From Ferroacidibacillus organovorans (lineage in GTDB: Bacteria; Bacillota; Bacilli; Alicyclobacillales; SLC66): a DNA stretch of 64,000 nt. The stretch's first letter is position 1. Every line of letters starts with the position of its first letter. Shown one piece after another: positions 1 through 11,784 of this stretch. The position numbers were made by a program, and so were the translations under genes. The notes under the pieces are model-generated. The model searched no databases. It was not told the origin of the DNA and worked only from the letters and a program-made list of their open reading frames with translations. Location of the stretch: the NCBI RefSeq assembly GCF_001642725.1, contig NZ_LSUQ01000006.1, positions 37,976 through 101,975 of the forward strand, written 5' to 3'.

Positions 1-1
1 C

Positions 2-415
<414 letters not shown>

Positions 416-430
416 TAGGGAGGGACCCCT

Positions 431-3400
431 TTGCTGGATGTCAACAACTTTGAGTATATGAAAATCGGTCTTGCATCGCCGGATAAAATTCGCTCGTGGT
501 CACACGGTGAAGTAAAAAAACCGGAAACGATTAACTATCGCACACTGAAACCCGAAAAAGAGGGGCTCTTTTGCGAGAAGATTTTTGGCCCGCAGCGCGA
601 CTGGGAGTGTCACTGCGGAAAGTATAAGCGTGTCCGCTATAAAGGCGTGGTGTGTGATCGCTGCGGCGTGGAGGTTACACGCGCAAAAGTTCGACGCGAG
701 CGCATGGGGCACATTGAATTGGCGGCGCCGGTATCGCACATCTGGTATTTCAAAGGAATTCCAAGTCGCATGGGGCTTGTCCTTGACATGTCTCCGCGCA
801 ATCTTGAAGAAGTCATCTATTTTGCCTCCTATGTCGTGACAGATCCAGGCGATACCCCGCTTGAGTTAAAGCAGTTGCTCTCGGAGAAAGAGTATCGCAG
901 CTATCGCGAAAAGTATGGCTATGGCTTCGAGGCGGGGATGGGCGCAGAGGCAGTGAAAAAGCTTCTGCTCGGCATTGATGTCGATCAACAAATTGAAACA
1001 CTCCGCGAAGAACTGCGCACCGTTCAAGGTCAGCGTAGAAATCGTGCGATCAAGCGCCTCGAAGTTCTTGACGCTTTCAAGCAATCAGCAAACGACCCGT
1101 CGTGGATGATTCTTGACGCACTACCCGTCATTCCGCCGGATCTTCGCCCGATGGTTCAGCTCGACGGAGGACGTTTTGCGACTTCCGATCTAAATGACCT
1201 GTATCGCCGCGTCATCAACAGAAACAATCGTCTAAAGCGGTTGCTTGAACTGGGCGCGCCTGACATCATCGTGCAAAATGAGAAGCGGATGCTTCAAGAA
1301 GCGGTCGACGCGTTGATTGACAACGGCCGCCGTGGTCGCCCTGTTACCGGGCCTGGAAATCGACCGCTCAAATCTCTGTCGCACATGCTAAAAGGGAAAC
1401 AGGGGCGGTTTCGTCAGAATCTCTTGGGTAAACGCGTTGACTATTCCGGTCGCTCAGTAATCGTTGTTGGTCCGGAGTTGAAGATGTATCAGTGCGGCCT
1501 GCCAAAAGAGATGGCGCTCGAACTGTTCAAACCGTTTGTTATGAAGGAGCTTGTTGCACAAGGGCTCGCGCACAACATCAAGAGCGCAAAACGCAAAGTT
1601 GAGCGCGTGTCGGATGAGGTTTGGGATGTTCTCGAACAGGTCATCACCGAACACCCTGTGTTGCTCAATCGTGCACCGACGCTCCACCGACTGGGGATTC
1701 AGGCATTCGAACCGATTCTCGTGGCGGGGCGCGCCATTAAACTGCACCCGCTCGTCTGCACGGCGTATAATGCTGACTTTGACGGCGACCAGATGGCGGT
1801 TCACGTTCCGCTCTCGGCAGAAGCTCAGGCGGAAGCGCGTCTGCTCATGCTTGCAGCGCATAACATCTTGAATCCAAAAGATGGAAAACCGGTTGTTACG
1901 CCGACGCAGGACATGGTGTTAGGATCGTATTACCTTACGATTGAGCGAGAAGGCGAAGTTGGTGAGGGACGGATTTTTTCGAGTCCGGAAGAAGTCCTTC
2001 TTGCCTATCAGGACCATCAAGTAACGCTCCACACGCGAATCATGATTCCGGCAAAAGTGTTAAACAAGGTGTCCTTTACAGCTCGTCAACGTGAGGCTAT
2101 TTTGGTGACGACGCCGGGAAAAATCCTATTTAATGAGATCTTCCCGAGCGAGTTTCCTTACATCAACGTGGCGGATCGCAAGAACTTGCTGCATGGAACG
2201 CCGGATGACTACTTTGTCTTTGAACGGGGCGTCAATCTGCGCGAACACGCGATGAGTATTCCGTTTAAGGGAGCGATCGTCAAGTCTTTCCTCGGTGCGA
2301 TTATTGGTGAGTGCTTTGCGCGCTATGGAACGACGAGAACGGCAGAAATTCTCGACAGAGTGAAAAAGCTTAGCTTTACGTACTCGACGAAAGCAGGCAT
2401 CACCATCTCTGTCGCAGACATCTATGTTCCTGAGCAAAAAGAGCGGATTCTGGCTGACGCGGAACAAAAGGAAGATCGCGTCTTGGTTCAGTTTCGCCGC
2501 GGATTGATCACGGAAGAAGAGCGCTACAATCGATTTATTAGCATTTGGAGTTCGGCGAAAGATGAACTTACCAATACGCTTATGGATTCGCTCGATCGGT
2601 TTAATCCGATTTACATGATGGCCAATTCTGGAGCGCGCGGATCGGTTTCGCAAATCACGCAGCTCGCGGGAATGCGCGGATTGATGGCGAATCCATCTGG
2701 TCGCATTATCGAGTTGCCGATTAAGTCGAATTTCCGCGAGGGTCTCACGGTTCTCGAGTATTTCATATCGACGCACGGCGCTCGAAAAGGACTCGCAGAT
2801 ACGGCACTGCGGACGGCAGACTCAGGGTACTTGACGCGGCGCTTGGTTGACGTGGCGCAAGATACGATTGTCCGCCAGGAAGACTGTGGGACGGATCGCG
2901 GAATCATGGTGGAAGAGATTCGCGATGGAAAAGAGATTATTGAGGATCTTTATGACCGGATTGTCGGGCGCATCGCGTTCAAAACGCTGCGCCATCCAGA
3001 GACGAGTGAGGTTCTCGTTGAAAAAGACGGTCTGATCGATGAAGCGATCGCGCGTTCGATCATCGACGCGAACATTCAGTCTGTCGTGATTCGCTCCGTG
3101 CTGACCTGCCGGGCGCGCCACGGTGTCTGCATACAGTGCTATGGAAGAAACCTCGCGACAGGAAAAATGGTCGAGATTGGTGAAGCTGTTGGAATTATTG
3201 CGGCGCAATCCATCGGTGAGCCAGGAACACAGTTGACCATGAGGACGTTCCACACAGGGGGCGTCGCGGGAGATGACATCACGCAAGGTTTGCCGCGGAT
3301 TCAGGAACTTTTTGAAGCGCGCCACCCCAAAGGGCAAGCGACGATCACGGAGATTTCTGGCACGATCTCAGATATTCGCGAGATCAAAGACAAGCGCGAG

Positions 3401-4090
3401 GTTGAAGTCGTCGGTGAGTCTGAGACAAAAGTCTACGCGATTCCGTTTGGATCGCGCATTCGGGCGAGTGTCGGGCAGATTGTTGAAGCGGGCGACGAGT
3501 TGACGGAGGGTTCGGTTGATCCGAAGGAAATGTTGCGCGTTAAAGGGTTGCGTGGGGTGCAAAACTACCTTTTACGCGAAGTCCAACGGGTTTACCGCAT
3601 TCAGGGCGTCGACATCAATGACAAGCACGTCGAGGTGATGATTCGCCAAATGATGCGCAAAGTGCGTATCGTGGATAGTGGCACTACGGATCTGTTACCA
3701 GGCACGTATGTCGATTTACTTGCGTATGAAGAGTCGAATCGCAAGGTGCTTCTGTCGGGTGGAGAACCGGCCGTTGCTCGTCCAGCGCTTCTTGGCATCA
3801 CGAAAGCATCGCTTGAGACAGATTCCTTCTTGTCCGCTGCATCCTTCCAGGAGACGACGCGCGTCCTTACGGAAGCCGCCATCAAAGGAAAGGTTGATCA
3901 TCTGCTCGGGCTGAAAGAAAATGTCATCATCGGCAAATTAATCCCTGCGGGAACGGGTATGTCGCGCTACCGCAACATTGCGCTGGTTGATGCATCTGCG
4001 TATACCGATGATGTGACGGGAACGGCTACAGCAGTGAAACCTAAAGAACTGGTTGAAGTTCTCGCGACAGAATCGGGCGATCTGCACTAG
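431..4090 (+). CDS. rpoC: RNA polymerase beta' subunit
   Basis: The 1219-residue protein is full length for a Bacilli beta' subunit. The TTG start at 431 follows GGGAGGGA at 417-424. The N-terminal zinc ribbon has C60, C62, C75 and C78. The catalytic Mg-binding loop NADFDGDQM carries D449, D451 and D453. A second zinc site near residue 890 shows the C-x6-C-x2-C spacing in [11 protein letters not shown]. The trigger-loop and bridge-helix region ([20 protein letters not shown]) is intact. It forms the clamp and half of the active site of the polymerase. It is cotranscribed with rpoB and is followed by a stem-loop. Confidence 0.99.
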   Translation: MLDVNNFEYMKIGLASPDKIRSWSHGEVKKPETINYRTLKPEKEGLFCEKIFGPQRDWECHCGKYKRVRYKGVVCDRCGVEVTRAKVRRERMGHIELAAPVSHIWYFKGIPSRMGLVLDMSPRNLEEVIYFASYVVTDPGDTPLELKQLLSEKEYRSYREKYGYGFEAGMGAEAVKKLLLGIDVDQQIETLREELRTVQGQRRNRAIKRLEVLDAFKQSANDPSWMILDALPVIPPDLRPMVQLDGGRFATSDLNDLYRRVINRNNRLKRLLELGAPDIIVQNEKRMLQEAVDALIDNGRRGRPVTGPGNRPLKSLSHMLKGKQGRFRQNLLGKRVDYSGRSVIVVGPELKMYQCGLPKEMALELFKPFVMKELVAQGLAHNIKSAKRKVERVSDEVWDVLEQVITEHPVLLNRAPTLHRLGIQAFEPILVAGRAIKLHPLVCTAYNADFDGDQMAVHVPLSAEAQAEARLLMLAAHNILNPKDGKPVVTPTQDMVLGSYYLTIEREGEVGEGRIFSSPEEVLLAYQDHQVTLHTRIMIPAKVLNKVSFTARQREAILVTTPGKILFNEIFPSEFPYINVADRKNLLHGTPDDYFVFERGVNLREHAMSIPFKGAIVKSFLGAIIGECFARYGTTRTAEILDRVKKLSFTYSTKAGITISVADIYVPEQKERILADAEQKEDRVLVQFRRGLITEEERYNRFISIWSSAKDELTNTLMDSLDRFNPIYMMANSGARGSVSQITQLAGMRGLMANPSGRIIELPIKSNFREGLTVLEYFISTHGARKGLADTALRTADSGYLTRRLVDVAQDTIVRQEDCGTDRGIMVEEIRDGKEIIEDLYDRIVGRIAFKTLRHPETSEVLVEKDGLIDEAIARSIIDANIQSVVIRSVLTCRARHGVCIQCYGRNLATGKMVEIGEAVGIIAAQSIGEPGTQLTMRTFHTGGVAGDDITQGLPRIQELFEARHPKGQATITEISGTISDIREIKDKREVEVVGESETKVYAIPFGSRIRASVGQIVEAGDELTEGSVDPKEMLRVKGLRGVQNYLLREVQRVYRIQGVDINDKHVEVMIRQMMRKVRIVDSGTTDLLPGTYVDLLAYEESNRKVLLSGGEPAVARPALLGITKASLETDSFLSAASFQETTRVLTEAAIKGKVDHLLGLKENVIIGKLIPAGTGMSRYRNIALVDASAYTDDVTGTATAVKPKELVEVLATESGDLH

Positions 4091-4112
4091 CCCTTGCGTG
4101 ATGAGAGACGGT

Positions 4113-4148
4113 GAAAGCCGGGAGAGCGAAAAATGCTCCCCGGCTTTC
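4113..4148 (+). terminator. stem-loop after rpoC
   Basis: GAAAGCCGGG pairs with CCCGGCTTTC around an inner AGAGC/GCTC extension and a small A-rich loop. Only a short T run follows, so termination may be partial. A promoter-like sequence begins at the foot of the stem. Confidence 0.65.
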
Positions 4149-4178
4149 TTGACTTGAATGTCAAAGACGTGATAATAT
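4149..4178 (+). promoter_or_regulatory. sigma-A-like promoter for rplGB-rpsL
   Basis: TTGACT at 4149-4154 is followed after 18 bp by TAATAT at 4173-4178; GATAAT at 4171-4176 with 16 bp spacing is an alternative. It lies between the rpoC stem-loop and the L7Ae-like gene and would restart transcription for the str genes. Confidence 0.6.
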
Positions 4179-4217
4179 CATCAAGTGTGCCTACATGTGA
4201 GCGTTGAGGTGTCACCT

Positions 4218-4472
4218 ATGTACCAACGAGTCAAAAAACAGCAGCGTCGTACAGTCGGAACTTCGTCGACTCTGCGTGCGATTGAACGCGACCGAATCTC
4301 GGAGGTTTATATCGCGCGAGATGTTGACCGCCATGTCCTCAACCCGGTAATCGCCATCTGCAAAGAAAAGGGCGTCAAAATTAATTGGGTTGATTGCCAA
4401 GGTGCGCTAGGCGCAGCCTGCGGAATGAAATTAGCTACGTCGACCGTAGGATTTCTTCGTGACGATGTGTGA
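4218..4472 (+). CDS. rplGB: L7Ae-family ribosomal protein (YbxF/RplGB type)
   Basis: This is an 84-residue member of the L7Ae/L30e/S12e/Gadd45 RNA-binding family, placed between rpoC and rpsL exactly as B. subtilis ybxF (rplGB). Family members bind kink-turn RNA. The frame is open back to GTG 4185, but GAGGTG at 4206-4211 sits 6 bp before ATG 4218, which gives the usual length. The RNA-binding surface (RDVDRHVLNPVIAICKEKGV) and C-terminal core (GAACGMKL) are visible. Exact cellular role in Bacilli is not settled. Confidence 0.88.
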   Translation: MYQRVKKQQRRTVGTSSTLRAIERDRISEVYIARDVDRHVLNPVIAICKEKGVKINWVDCQGALGAACGMKLATSTVGFLRDDV

Positions 4473-4559
4473 TTCTTTTTTTGGCTCACAAAATGAACCA
4501 CCAGGGTCTGTGGTCTAAAAAAACACTGCAGAACCCACTCTTGGAAGGAGGTGCACACG

Positions 4560-4979
<420 letters not shown>

Positions 4980-5073
4980 GACTCATCGATCTGTCGCCTG
5001 ATGCAACGTATTGTACAGTGTGATGGAGGTATTGCGCGATGTCACGGATCGTGCGAGAAAGGAGGATGTACTC

Positions 5074-5544
5074 ATGCCGAGAAAAGGACCTGTACCGCGT
5101 AGAGATGTTATGCCGGACCCGCTTTTCACCAACAAGTTGGTCACGCGTTTGATTAATAAAGTGATGCTTGATGGCAAGCGTGGTGTGGCACAGAATCTCG
5201 TTTACGGTGCGTTTGAAAAAGTGCGTGAACGTTCGGGAAAAGACCCGATGGAAGTGTTTGACGCGGCAATGAAAAATATTATGCCCGTCTTGGAAGTCAA
5301 AGCACGTCGGGTTGGTGGATCGAATTATCAGGTGCCTGTTGAAGTTCGCCCGGATCGTCGCACGACGCTTGGCTTGCGCTGGCTTGTTCAGTATTCGAGA
5401 CAGCGTCATGAAAAGAGCATGGATGATCGTCTCGCCAATGAAATTCTTGATGCTGCCAACAATGCGGGCGGCGCTGTAAAGAAACGCGAAGATACGCATC
5501 GCATGGCGGAAGCGAATAAGGCGTTTGCCCACTATCGCTGGTAG
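5074..5544 (+). CDS. rpsG: 30S ribosomal protein S7
   Basis: The protein has 156 residues, the standard bacterial length. S7 nucleates assembly of the 30S head and lines the E-site exit of mRNA and tRNA. It begins [18 protein letters not shown]. The frame is open upstream to 5011, but AAAGGAGG at 5058-5065 selects ATG 5074. The 94 bp between rpsL and this start hold no gene. It is followed closely by fusA. Confidence 0.98.
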   Translation: MPRKGPVPRRDVMPDPLFTNKLVTRLINKVMLDGKRGVAQNLVYGAFEKVRERSGKDPMEVFDAAMKNIMPVLEVKARRVGGSNYQVPVEVRPDRRTTLGLRWLVQYSRQRHEKSMDDRLANEILDAANNAGGAVKKREDTHRMAEANKAFAHYRW

Positions 5545-5579
5545 GATCATGAGATTGCGAAGAAAGGAGGACACAGCTC

Positions 5580-7652
5580 ATGGCAAGGCAGTTTCCGCTC
5601 GATAAGACGCGCAACATTGGTATCATGGCGCATATCGACGCGGGTAAGACAACGACCACGGAGCGTATCCTGTTTTACACAGGCCGCGTGCACAAAATCG
5701 GTGAAGTTCACGAGGGTGCGGCGACCATGGACTGGATGGTTCAAGAGCAAGAGCGTGGAATCACGATTACGTCGGCTGCTACGACTGCGCAGTGGAAAGC
5801 GCATCGCATCAACATCATTGATACGCCAGGGCACGTTGATTTCACAGTTGAAGTCGAACGCTCTTTGCGTGTACTCGACGGTGCGGTGGCTGTTTTTGAC
5901 GCCAAGGGTGGCGTTGAACCACAGTCAGAAACGGTGTGGCGTCAAGCAGACAAGTATGATGTGCCTCGTTTGGCTTATGTCAACAAAATGGATATTATCG
6001 GTGCTGACTATTTTGAGTGCATTCGCCAAATCCGCGATCGCCTTAAGTCAAACCCGGTTGCGATTCAAGTCCCAATTGGAGCTGAAGATCACTTTCATGG
6101 CGTCATTGATCTGGTCGAGAATCGCGCGATCGTCTATACGGATGATCTCGGTACAACTTCAGAATCTCGCGATATCCCGGAAGAGTATCAAGCCCAAGTG
6201 GAAGAGTACCGCACGTTGTTACTTGAAGCTTGCGCCGAGGTTGAGAACGAGTTGATGGAGAAGTATCTCGAAGGCGAAGAGCTCACGGTTGAGGAGATCA
6301 AACGCGCGCTTCGCAAAGGCACGATCGCTTCAACGCTCGTGCCTGTACTCTGTGGCTCATCGTACCGCAACAAGGGTGTTCAACCAATGCTTGATGCGGT
6401 TGTCGACTACCTTCCATCGCCGCTCGATGTGCCGGCGATCAAAGGGACATCGCCTGACGGTGAGGATATGGAGCGGCACGCGAGTGACGAAGAACCGTTC
6501 TCGGCGCTTGCGTTCAAAATCATGACCGACCCGTTTGTCGGAAAGCTTGCGTTCTTTCGCGTCTATTCCGGAACGCTCTCTTCTGGTTCGTATGTCTTGA
6601 ATTCGACGAAAAACAAGCGTGAGCGCATTGGGCGCATTCTGCAGATGCACGCGAACCACCGCGAAGAGATTCCGGTTGTGTACTCCGGAGATATTGCGGC
6701 TGCCGTCGGATTAAAAGATACGACGACTGGCGATACACTGTGCGAAGAGAAGAATGTGGTTATTCTTGAGTCGATGGACTTTCCGGAACCGGTTATCTCG
6801 GTTGCGATTGAGCCTAAAACAAAAGCGGACCAGGATAAGATGGGAATTGCGCTCTCCAAACTGTCTGAAGAGGATCCGACGTTTCGGACGCACACCAACC
6901 ACGAGACTGGGCAAACGATCATCTCGGGCATGGGCGAGTTGCACCTGGAAATTATCGTTGATCGCATGATGCGTGAGTTTAAAGTCGAGGCAAACGTCGG
7001 CAAGCCGCAGGTTGCTTACAAGGAAACCATTCGCAACAAGGTAAAGGCGGAAGGGAAATTTGTGCGGCAGTCCGGCGGTCGTGGACAGTATGGTCACGTC
7101 TGGGTCGAATTCGAACCACTCGAGCGCGGTCAAGGGTATCTGTTTGAAAACAAAGTTGTCGGTGGTGTTGTTCCTCGCGAATACATCCCGGCGGTTGACA
7201 ACGGTATCCAGGAAGCCATGCGCAATGGCGTGCTTGCAGGCTATCCGATGCTTGACGTCAAGGCGACAATCGTTGACGGTTCGTACCATGATGTTGACTC
7301 GTCTGAAATGGCGTTTCACATTGCCGGTTCGATGGCGCTGAAAAACGCGGTAAGCCGCGCTGACGCGCACTTGCTTGAACCGATCATGAAGGTTGAAGTA
7401 ACCGTTCCGGAAGAGTACATGGGCGATATCATGGGGGATATCAACTCCCGCCGTGGTCGCATCGAGGGTATGGAGGCGCGCTCTGGCGCGCAAGTCATCC
7501 GCGGGTTTGTCCCTCTCTCTGAAATGTTCGGATACGCGACAATCCTTCGCTCGCGCACGCAAGGACGCGGAACGTATACGATGGAACCTGCCACGTATGA
7601 AGAAGTTCCGAAAAACATCGCGGCAGAGATCATTGCGAAACAAAAAGGTTAA
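5580..7652 (+). CDS. fusA: translation elongation factor G
   Basis: This 690-residue GTPase drives ribosomal translocation and, with RRF, ribosome recycling. The G1 loop AHIDAGKT is at residues 17-24, the G3 DTPGH and G4 NKMD motifs follow, and domains II-V are complete through the C-terminal domain IV-V region ([24 protein letters not shown]). ATG 5580 follows AAAGGAGG. Its place between rpsG and tuf is the standard str order. Confidence 0.99.
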   Translation: MARQFPLDKTRNIGIMAHIDAGKTTTTERILFYTGRVHKIGEVHEGAATMDWMVQEQERGITITSAATTAQWKAHRINIIDTPGHVDFTVEVERSLRVLDGAVAVFDAKGGVEPQSETVWRQADKYDVPRLAYVNKMDIIGADYFECIRQIRDRLKSNPVAIQVPIGAEDHFHGVIDLVENRAIVYTDDLGTTSESRDIPEEYQAQVEEYRTLLLEACAEVENELMEKYLEGEELTVEEIKRALRKGTIASTLVPVLCGSSYRNKGVQPMLDAVVDYLPSPLDVPAIKGTSPDGEDMERHASDEEPFSALAFKIMTDPFVGKLAFFRVYSGTLSSGSYVLNSTKNKRERIGRILQMHANHREEIPVVYSGDIAAAVGLKDTTTGDTLCEEKNVVILESMDFPEPVISVAIEPKTKADQDKMGIALSKLSEEDPTFRTHTNHETGQTIISGMGELHLEIIVDRMMREFKVEANVGKPQVAYKETIRNKVKAEGKFVRQSGGRGQYGHVWVEFEPLERGQGYLFENKVVGGVVPREYIPAVDNGIQEAMRNGVLAGYPMLDVKATIVDGSYHDVDSSEMAFHIAGSMALKNAVSRADAHLLEPIMKVEVTVPEEYMGDIMGDINSRRGRIEGMEARSGAQVIRGFVPLSEMFGYATILRSRTQGRGTYTMEPATYEEVPKNIAAEIIAKQKG

Positions 7653-7678
7653 AACGATACGATAAGGAGCTGATTTCA

Positions 7679-8869
7679 TTGGCAAAGTCAAAATTCGAAC
7701 GGAATAAACCGCACGTAAACATCGGTACAATCGGTCACGTTGACCACGGTAAAACCACACTCACAGCGGCGATCACGACCGTTCTTTCTAAATCTGGTCA
7801 AGCGCAAGCGATGGCGTATGACGCGATTGACAAGGCGCCGGAAGAGCGCGAGCGCGGTATCACGATCAACACTGCGCACGTGGAATACGAGACGGCAAAC
7901 CGTCACTATGCACACGTTGACTGCCCGGGACACGCCGACTATGTAAAGAACATGATCACGGGTGCCGCGCAAATGGACGGCGGTATTCTCGTCGTGTCCG
8001 CGACGGATGGCCCTATGCCACAAACGCGCGAGCACATCCTGCTCTCCCGCCAAGTTGGCGTTCCGCACCTTGTCGTCTTCATGAACAAGTGCGACATGGT
8101 GGAAGACGAAGAACTTCTTGAGTTGGTCGAGATGGAAATTCGTGATCTTCTCAGTGAGTATGAATTCCCTGGCGATGACACCCCAGTGATTCGTGGTTCG
8201 GCGCTCAAGGCGCTCGAAGATCCGAGTGGTGAGTGGGCGAAGAAGATCGACGAGTTGATGGCGGCGGTTGACAGCTTTATCCCAACGCCTGAGCGCGATA
8301 CCGACAAGCCTTTCTTGATGCCTGTTGAAGACGTGTTTACGATCACGGGTCGCGGTACGGTTGCAACAGGTCGTGTTGAGCGTGGACAACTGAAAGTCGG
8401 CGACGAAGTTGAAGTGGTTGGCTTTACGGAAGACCCACGCAAAACGGTTGCCACGGGGATTGAAATGTTTCGCAAGCTCCTCGACTTTGCGCAAGCCGGC
8501 GACAATATCGGCGCTTTGCTTCGCGGCGTTGATCGCAAAGACATCGAGCGCGGCCAAGTCATTTGCAAACCGGGCTCGATTAAACCGCACACCAACTTTC
8601 AAGCGCAGGTGTACGTTTTGAAAAAGGAAGAAGGCGGTCGTCACACGCCGTTTTTCAACAACTATCGCCCGCAGTTTTATTTCCGTACGACGGACGTTAC
8701 GGGAATCATCACGCTCCCAGAAGGTACGGAAATGGTGATGCCTGGTGATAACATCACGGTTACGGTTGAGCTTATTTCGCAAATTGCAATCGAAGATGGC
8801 ACGCGCTTCGCGATTCGCGAAGGCGGCCGCACAGTTGGTGCGGGTGTCGTTGTTGGCATCTCGAAATAA
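7679..8869 (+). CDS. tuf: translation elongation factor Tu
   Basis: This 396-residue GTPase delivers aminoacyl-tRNA to the ribosomal A site. GHVDHGKT (19-26), [12 protein letters not shown] and NKCD are intact, as are the beta-barrel domains II and III. Translation starts at TTG 7679 behind AAGGAG, 26 bp after the fusA stop. A terminator at 8887-8917 ends the str operon. It is the only tuf copy in the window. Confidence 0.99.
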   Translation: MAKSKFERNKPHVNIGTIGHVDHGKTTLTAAITTVLSKSGQAQAMAYDAIDKAPEERERGITINTAHVEYETANRHYAHVDCPGHADYVKNMITGAAQMDGGILVVSATDGPMPQTREHILLSRQVGVPHLVVFMNKCDMVEDEELLELVEMEIRDLLSEYEFPGDDTPVIRGSALKALEDPSGEWAKKIDELMAAVDSFIPTPERDTDKPFLMPVEDVFTITGRGTVATGRVERGQLKVGDEVEVVGFTEDPRKTVATGIEMFRKLLDFAQAGDNIGALLRGVDRKDIERGQVICKPGSIKPHTNFQAQVYVLKKEEGGRHTPFFNNYRPQFYFRTTDVTGIITLPEGTEMVMPGDNITVTVELISQIAIEDGTRFAIREGGRTVGAGVVVGISK

Positions 8870-8886
8870 GGAAAATTGATGTAAGG

Positions 8887-8917
8887 AAGGGGCCTTCTTT
8901 GAAGGCTCCCTTTTTTT
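8887..8917 (+). terminator. rho-independent terminator after tuf
   Basis: GGGGCCTT (8889-8896) pairs with AAGGCTCC (8902-8909) around a short loop, followed by seven Ts at 8911-8917. Confidence 0.85.
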
Positions 8918-8953
8918 GTGATCAGGCTCGTCGCATTGGGCGATGGATGTATG

Positions 8954-8959
8954 TATAAT
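8954..8959 (+). promoter_or_regulatory. possible -10 element for lepB
   Basis: A perfect TATAAT preceded directly by TG lies 58 bp before the lepB start and after the tuf terminator. No good -35 is seen at 16-18 bp; TTGGGC at 8936-8941 is only 12 bp away. Confidence 0.4.
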
Positions 8960-9017
8960 GATGAAGGTATAACCATGGACATTGTAGGCAGGTAATGCTT
9001 GTACATAAAGGAGTGCT

Positions 9018-9620
9018 TTGACGTTGGATGACCAGGTGACGGACGAGATACAAGCGCCTGCGCATAAAAAGGGCAACCAAAGGAAAGATTCCGTTTGGGA
9101 TTGGGTCAAAGCGGGAATTGTTGCGTTGATCATCGCGTTTGGCATTCACCAGTTTCTTTTTACGCAGTTTCGCGTCGACGGTCAATCGATGGATTATACT
9201 CTGGCAAATGGCGAACGCTTGATCGTCGATAAGATCCCGTATTATTTTGGCATGCCAAAACGAGGCGACATCATTGTATTTTTGGCGCCGGATGGTCAAT
9301 ATTGGGTGAAGCGTGTCATCGGCTTACCGGGTGATACGATTCAAATCAAGAATGGTCAATTGATCTTGAATGGCAAAGTGATCAAGGAACCGTTTATCGC
9401 GCAACCGATGGACCCGAGTATGCCGTTTGGTCCGGTAAAAGTACCACCAGGACGACTGTTCGTTATGGGGGACAATCGAAACATCAGTGAAGATAGTCGC
9501 GTCATTGGACCGATTAAGATTTCAAGCGTCGTGGGGCGTGTCGATCTGGTGATTTGGCCGTTCAATAAATTCGAAGTGATCGGATCGACGCAGGAACATT
9601 TTTTACCGCAAACACCGTGA
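9018..9620 (+). CDS. lepB: signal peptidase I
   Basis: This 200-residue serine protease of the S26 family removes signal peptides from secreted proteins at the outer face of the membrane. It has one N-terminal membrane segment (about residues 31-50), catalytic Ser57 in GQSMDY, general-base Lys98 in WVKRVIGLPGD, and the box E motif MGDNRNISEDSR at 150-161. Start is TTG 9018 or TTG 9024, both after AAAGGAG (9007-9012). It is a single gene unit flanked by terminators between the str and S10 operons. Confidence 0.95.
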   Translation: MTLDDQVTDEIQAPAHKKGNQRKDSVWDWVKAGIVALIIAFGIHQFLFTQFRVDGQSMDYTLANGERLIVDKIPYYFGMPKRGDIIVFLAPDGQYWVKRVIGLPGDTIQIKNGQLILNGKVIKEPFIAQPMDPSMPFGPVKVPPGRLFVMGDNRNISEDSRVIGPIKISSVVGRVDLVIWPFNKFEVIGSTQEHFLPQTP

Positions 9621-9671
9621 TCATCTGAGTGAGCGCTTGAAAGATCGATAACGCTGAAGTGCAGCTTTTCG

Positions 9672-9699
9672 GATGCGGAGAGACTCCGCATCTTTTTTT
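9672..9699 (+). terminator. rho-independent terminator after lepB
   Basis: Perfect 9-bp stem GATGCGGAG / CTCCGCATC with an AGA loop and a seven-T tail. Confidence 0.93.
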
Positions 9700-9709
9700 A
9701 TATATTGTA

Positions 9710-9738
9710 TTGTGTTTCGTCGAGGTGTTTAGTATAAT
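9710..9738 (+). promoter_or_regulatory. S10 operon promoter
   Basis: TTGTGT (9710-9715), 17 bp spacer, perfect TATAAT (9733-9738). It sits just after the lepB terminator. The first gene starts at 9868, leaving an untranslated leader of about 120 nt in which I recognise no defined structure. Confidence 0.7.
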
Positions 9739-9867
9739 TTTATATTGTTGGTTTAAGACTGCGTTGATGCAAAAGGTTGCTCACGTACCGTTCGCCATGT
9801 GCGGGACCACTGAGGAAATTTTTGCTGAGTATGTCCAATCGATTGGGCGACGAAGGAGGGAAACCAT

Positions 9868-10176
9868 ATGGCAAAGCAAAAGATTCGCATTCGACTCAAA
9901 GCGTATGACCACAAGTTGTTGGATCAGTCCGCTGAAAAGATTGTCGAGACCGCCAAACGTTCTGGCGCTGGTGTGGCGGGGCCCATACCGCTTCCGACCG
10001 ATAAGTCAATTATCACGATTTTGCGTTCACCGCACAAATACAAAGACTCTCGGGAGCAGTTTGAGATGCGCACCCATAAACGACTCATTGATATATTGAG
10101 TCCGACGCCGCAGACGGTTGATGCGCTGATGCGTCTTGATCTGCCTTCTGGCGTGGACATTGAGATTAAACTTTGA
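9868..10176 (+). CDS. rpsJ: 30S ribosomal protein S10
   Basis: At 102 residues this is standard S10, a 30S head protein that also partners NusB in antitermination. It contains the conserved [14 protein letters not shown] loop and the [19 protein letters not shown] segment. ATG 9868 follows GAAGGAGGG. It is the first gene of the long ribosomal protein cluster and is read from the promoter at 9710. Confidence 0.98.
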   Translation: MAKQKIRIRLKAYDHKLLDQSAEKIVETAKRSGAGVAGPIPLPTDKSIITILRSPHKYKDSREQFEMRTHKRLIDILSPTPQTVDALMRLDLPSGVDIEIKL

Positions 10177-10199
10177 TGTAAGAAGCGGGGGTGTAAGTT

Positions 10200-10820
10200 A
10201 TGAAAGGGATTCTTGGACGCAAACTTGGAATGACACAAGTGTTTCTCGAAGATGGAAACGTTGTGCCTGTGACCGTTGTTGAAGCGGGTCCGTGTGTTGT
10301 GTTGCAAGTGAAAACGCCTAATACGGATGGCTACGAAAGTGTACAGTTGGGGTTCGCTGACAAAAAGCGCCCAACCAAACCGGAGGCAGGCCACGCTGCA
10401 AAAGCGAACACGGTTGCCAAGCGCTACGTTCGAGAGCTTCGTGGGCCACTCAGCGAGACTTATGAAGTGGGTCAGGAAGTCAAAGCGGATGTCTTTGCAA
10501 GCGGGGATATCGTCGATGTGATCGGCGTCTCAAAAGGTAAGGGGACGGCGGGACCGATCAAGCGTCACAATCAATCGCGCGGTCCAATGGCGCACGGTTC
10601 CAAATATCACCGTGGTGTCGGTTCGCTTGGTTCGATCAATGCAAACCGCGTTTTTAAGGGTCAAACCATGGCGGGACGCATGGGTCACGAGCGCGTGACG
10701 GTGCAAAACCTTGAAGTGGTTCGCGTTGATGTTGCTCGCAATGTTCTTCTGATTAAAGGTGCGTTGCCTGGTCCGAAGAACTCATTTGTAACCGTGCGTT
10801 CTGCGGTTAAAAAGCGCTAG
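10200..10820 (+). CDS. rplC: 50S ribosomal protein L3
   Basis: This 206-residue protein is one of the earliest to bind 23S rRNA and reaches close to the peptidyl transferase centre. It begins [15 protein letters not shown] and contains the RNA-binding stretches [16 protein letters not shown] and [18 protein letters not shown]-rich ribosome binding site (GGGGGTG) precedes ATG 10200. It follows rpsJ by 23 bp in the usual S10 order. Confidence 0.98.
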   Translation: MKGILGRKLGMTQVFLEDGNVVPVTVVEAGPCVVLQVKTPNTDGYESVQLGFADKKRPTKPEAGHAAKANTVAKRYVRELRGPLSETYEVGQEVKADVFASGDIVDVIGVSKGKGTAGPIKRHNQSRGPMAHGSKYHRGVGSLGSINANRVFKGQTMAGRMGHERVTVQNLEVVRVDVARNVLLIKGALPGPKNSFVTVRSAVKKR

Positions 10821-10840
10821 GATGAAAGGAGGTACAATCC

Positions 10841-11467
10841 ATGGCAAAAGTTCCGGTTTACAACCTGGAAGGTGCGGTCGTCGGGGAAATTGAGCTCTCG
10901 GCTGACGTGTGGAATACAGAAGGAAAAGAACACTTGTTGCATCCGGCTGTCGTCGCGCAATTGGCGAGTCGCAGAGCGGGCACGCATAAAGTGAAGGGCC
11001 GCTCAGAAGTGCGCGGTGGCGGACGCAAACCTTGGCGTCAAAAAGGAACGGGTCGGGCGCGTCAAGGAAGCATTCGCAGTCCGCAATGGGTAGGCGGCGG
11101 TACGGTTCACGGTCCAGTTCCACGCAGTTACGCGATCTCGCTTCCGAAAAAGGTGCGTCGCGCAGCGATTCGCTCGGCACTCACGTCAAAGGTTCAAGCG
11201 GGCACCATTCTTGTGTTGGATCAACTGTCGCTTGAAGGTATCAAAACCAAAGTGATGGCACAAGCGTTACAGAAACTCGGCGTGACTAAAAAAGCGTTGC
11301 TGGTGGATGCTGTTAAGCAGCAAAATGTGTACCTATCGATACGCAATCTACCGGGTGTTTCTTATTCAGGCGCAGACACTGTCAACGTATACGATGTCTT
11401 GGCGCATCAGCGTCTCGTCATCACGACGGCTGGCGTGGCTCGTGTGGAGGAGGTGTTTTCAAAGTGA
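10841..11467 (+). CDS. rplD: 50S ribosomal protein L4
   Basis: The 208-residue L4 lines the constriction of the nascent peptide tunnel. The extended tunnel loop [19 protein letters not shown] is present. In many bacteria L4 represses its own operon, but no leader target is identified here. ATG 10841 follows AAAGGAGG. Its stop overlaps the GTG start of rplW by 4 bp, indicating translational coupling. Confidence 0.98.
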   Translation: MAKVPVYNLEGAVVGEIELSADVWNTEGKEHLLHPAVVAQLASRRAGTHKVKGRSEVRGGGRKPWRQKGTGRARQGSIRSPQWVGGGTVHGPVPRSYAISLPKKVRRAAIRSALTSKVQAGTILVLDQLSLEGIKTKVMAQALQKLGVTKKALLVDAVKQQNVYLSIRNLPGVSYSGADTVNVYDVLAHQRLVITTAGVARVEEVFSK

Positions 11468-11751
11468 AAGATGCGCGCGATATCATTAAACGCCCGATCG
11501 TAACGGAAAACACCACAGAGCTTATGGAATCGAATGTTTATACGTTTGAAGTGGACGGACACGCGAACAAAATCGAGATTGCACAGGCTGTCGAAACCCT
11601 TTTTGGTGGATCGAAAGTGGCTGCCGTCAATACGATGTGGGTTCCGGCAAAACGCAAACGCTACGGGAAACATTATGGTTTCACATCGAAATGGAAAAAA
11701 GCCTATGTAAAATTCACGGCTGAATCCGAATTGCCTGATTTCTTAGGTTGA
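11464..11751 (+). CDS. rplW: 50S ribosomal protein L23
   Basis: This 95-residue protein sits at the tunnel exit, where signal recognition particle and trigger factor dock. It begins with GTG 11464 inside the rplD stop. The family signature [14 protein letters not shown] and the basic loop [15 protein letters not shown] are visible. It precedes rplB in the conserved order. Confidence 0.97.
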   Translation: MKDARDIIKRPIVTENTTELMESNVYTFEVDGHANKIEIAQAVETLFGGSKVAAVNTMWVPAKRKRYGKHYGFTSKWKKAYVKFTAESELPDFLG

Positions 11752-11784
11752 TTGACAACGGCGTGAAAAGAGGAGGGAAACAAG

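Noticed and set aside
4497..4514. small hairpin ACCAC / GTGGT before rpsL
   Set aside because: Only 5 bp of stem and no T run; not a convincing terminator or ribosomal protein leader.
6711..7760. 349-codon open frame on the minus strand, opposite fusA
   Set aside because: It is antisense to the conserved fusA gene; its translation is Arg/His/Phe-rich without domain motifs, typical of a shadow frame in codon-biased DNA.
7688..9145. 485-codon minus-strand open frame opposite tuf
   Set aside because: It covers tuf completely, lacks an RBS and any recognisable motif, and would run through the tuf terminator.
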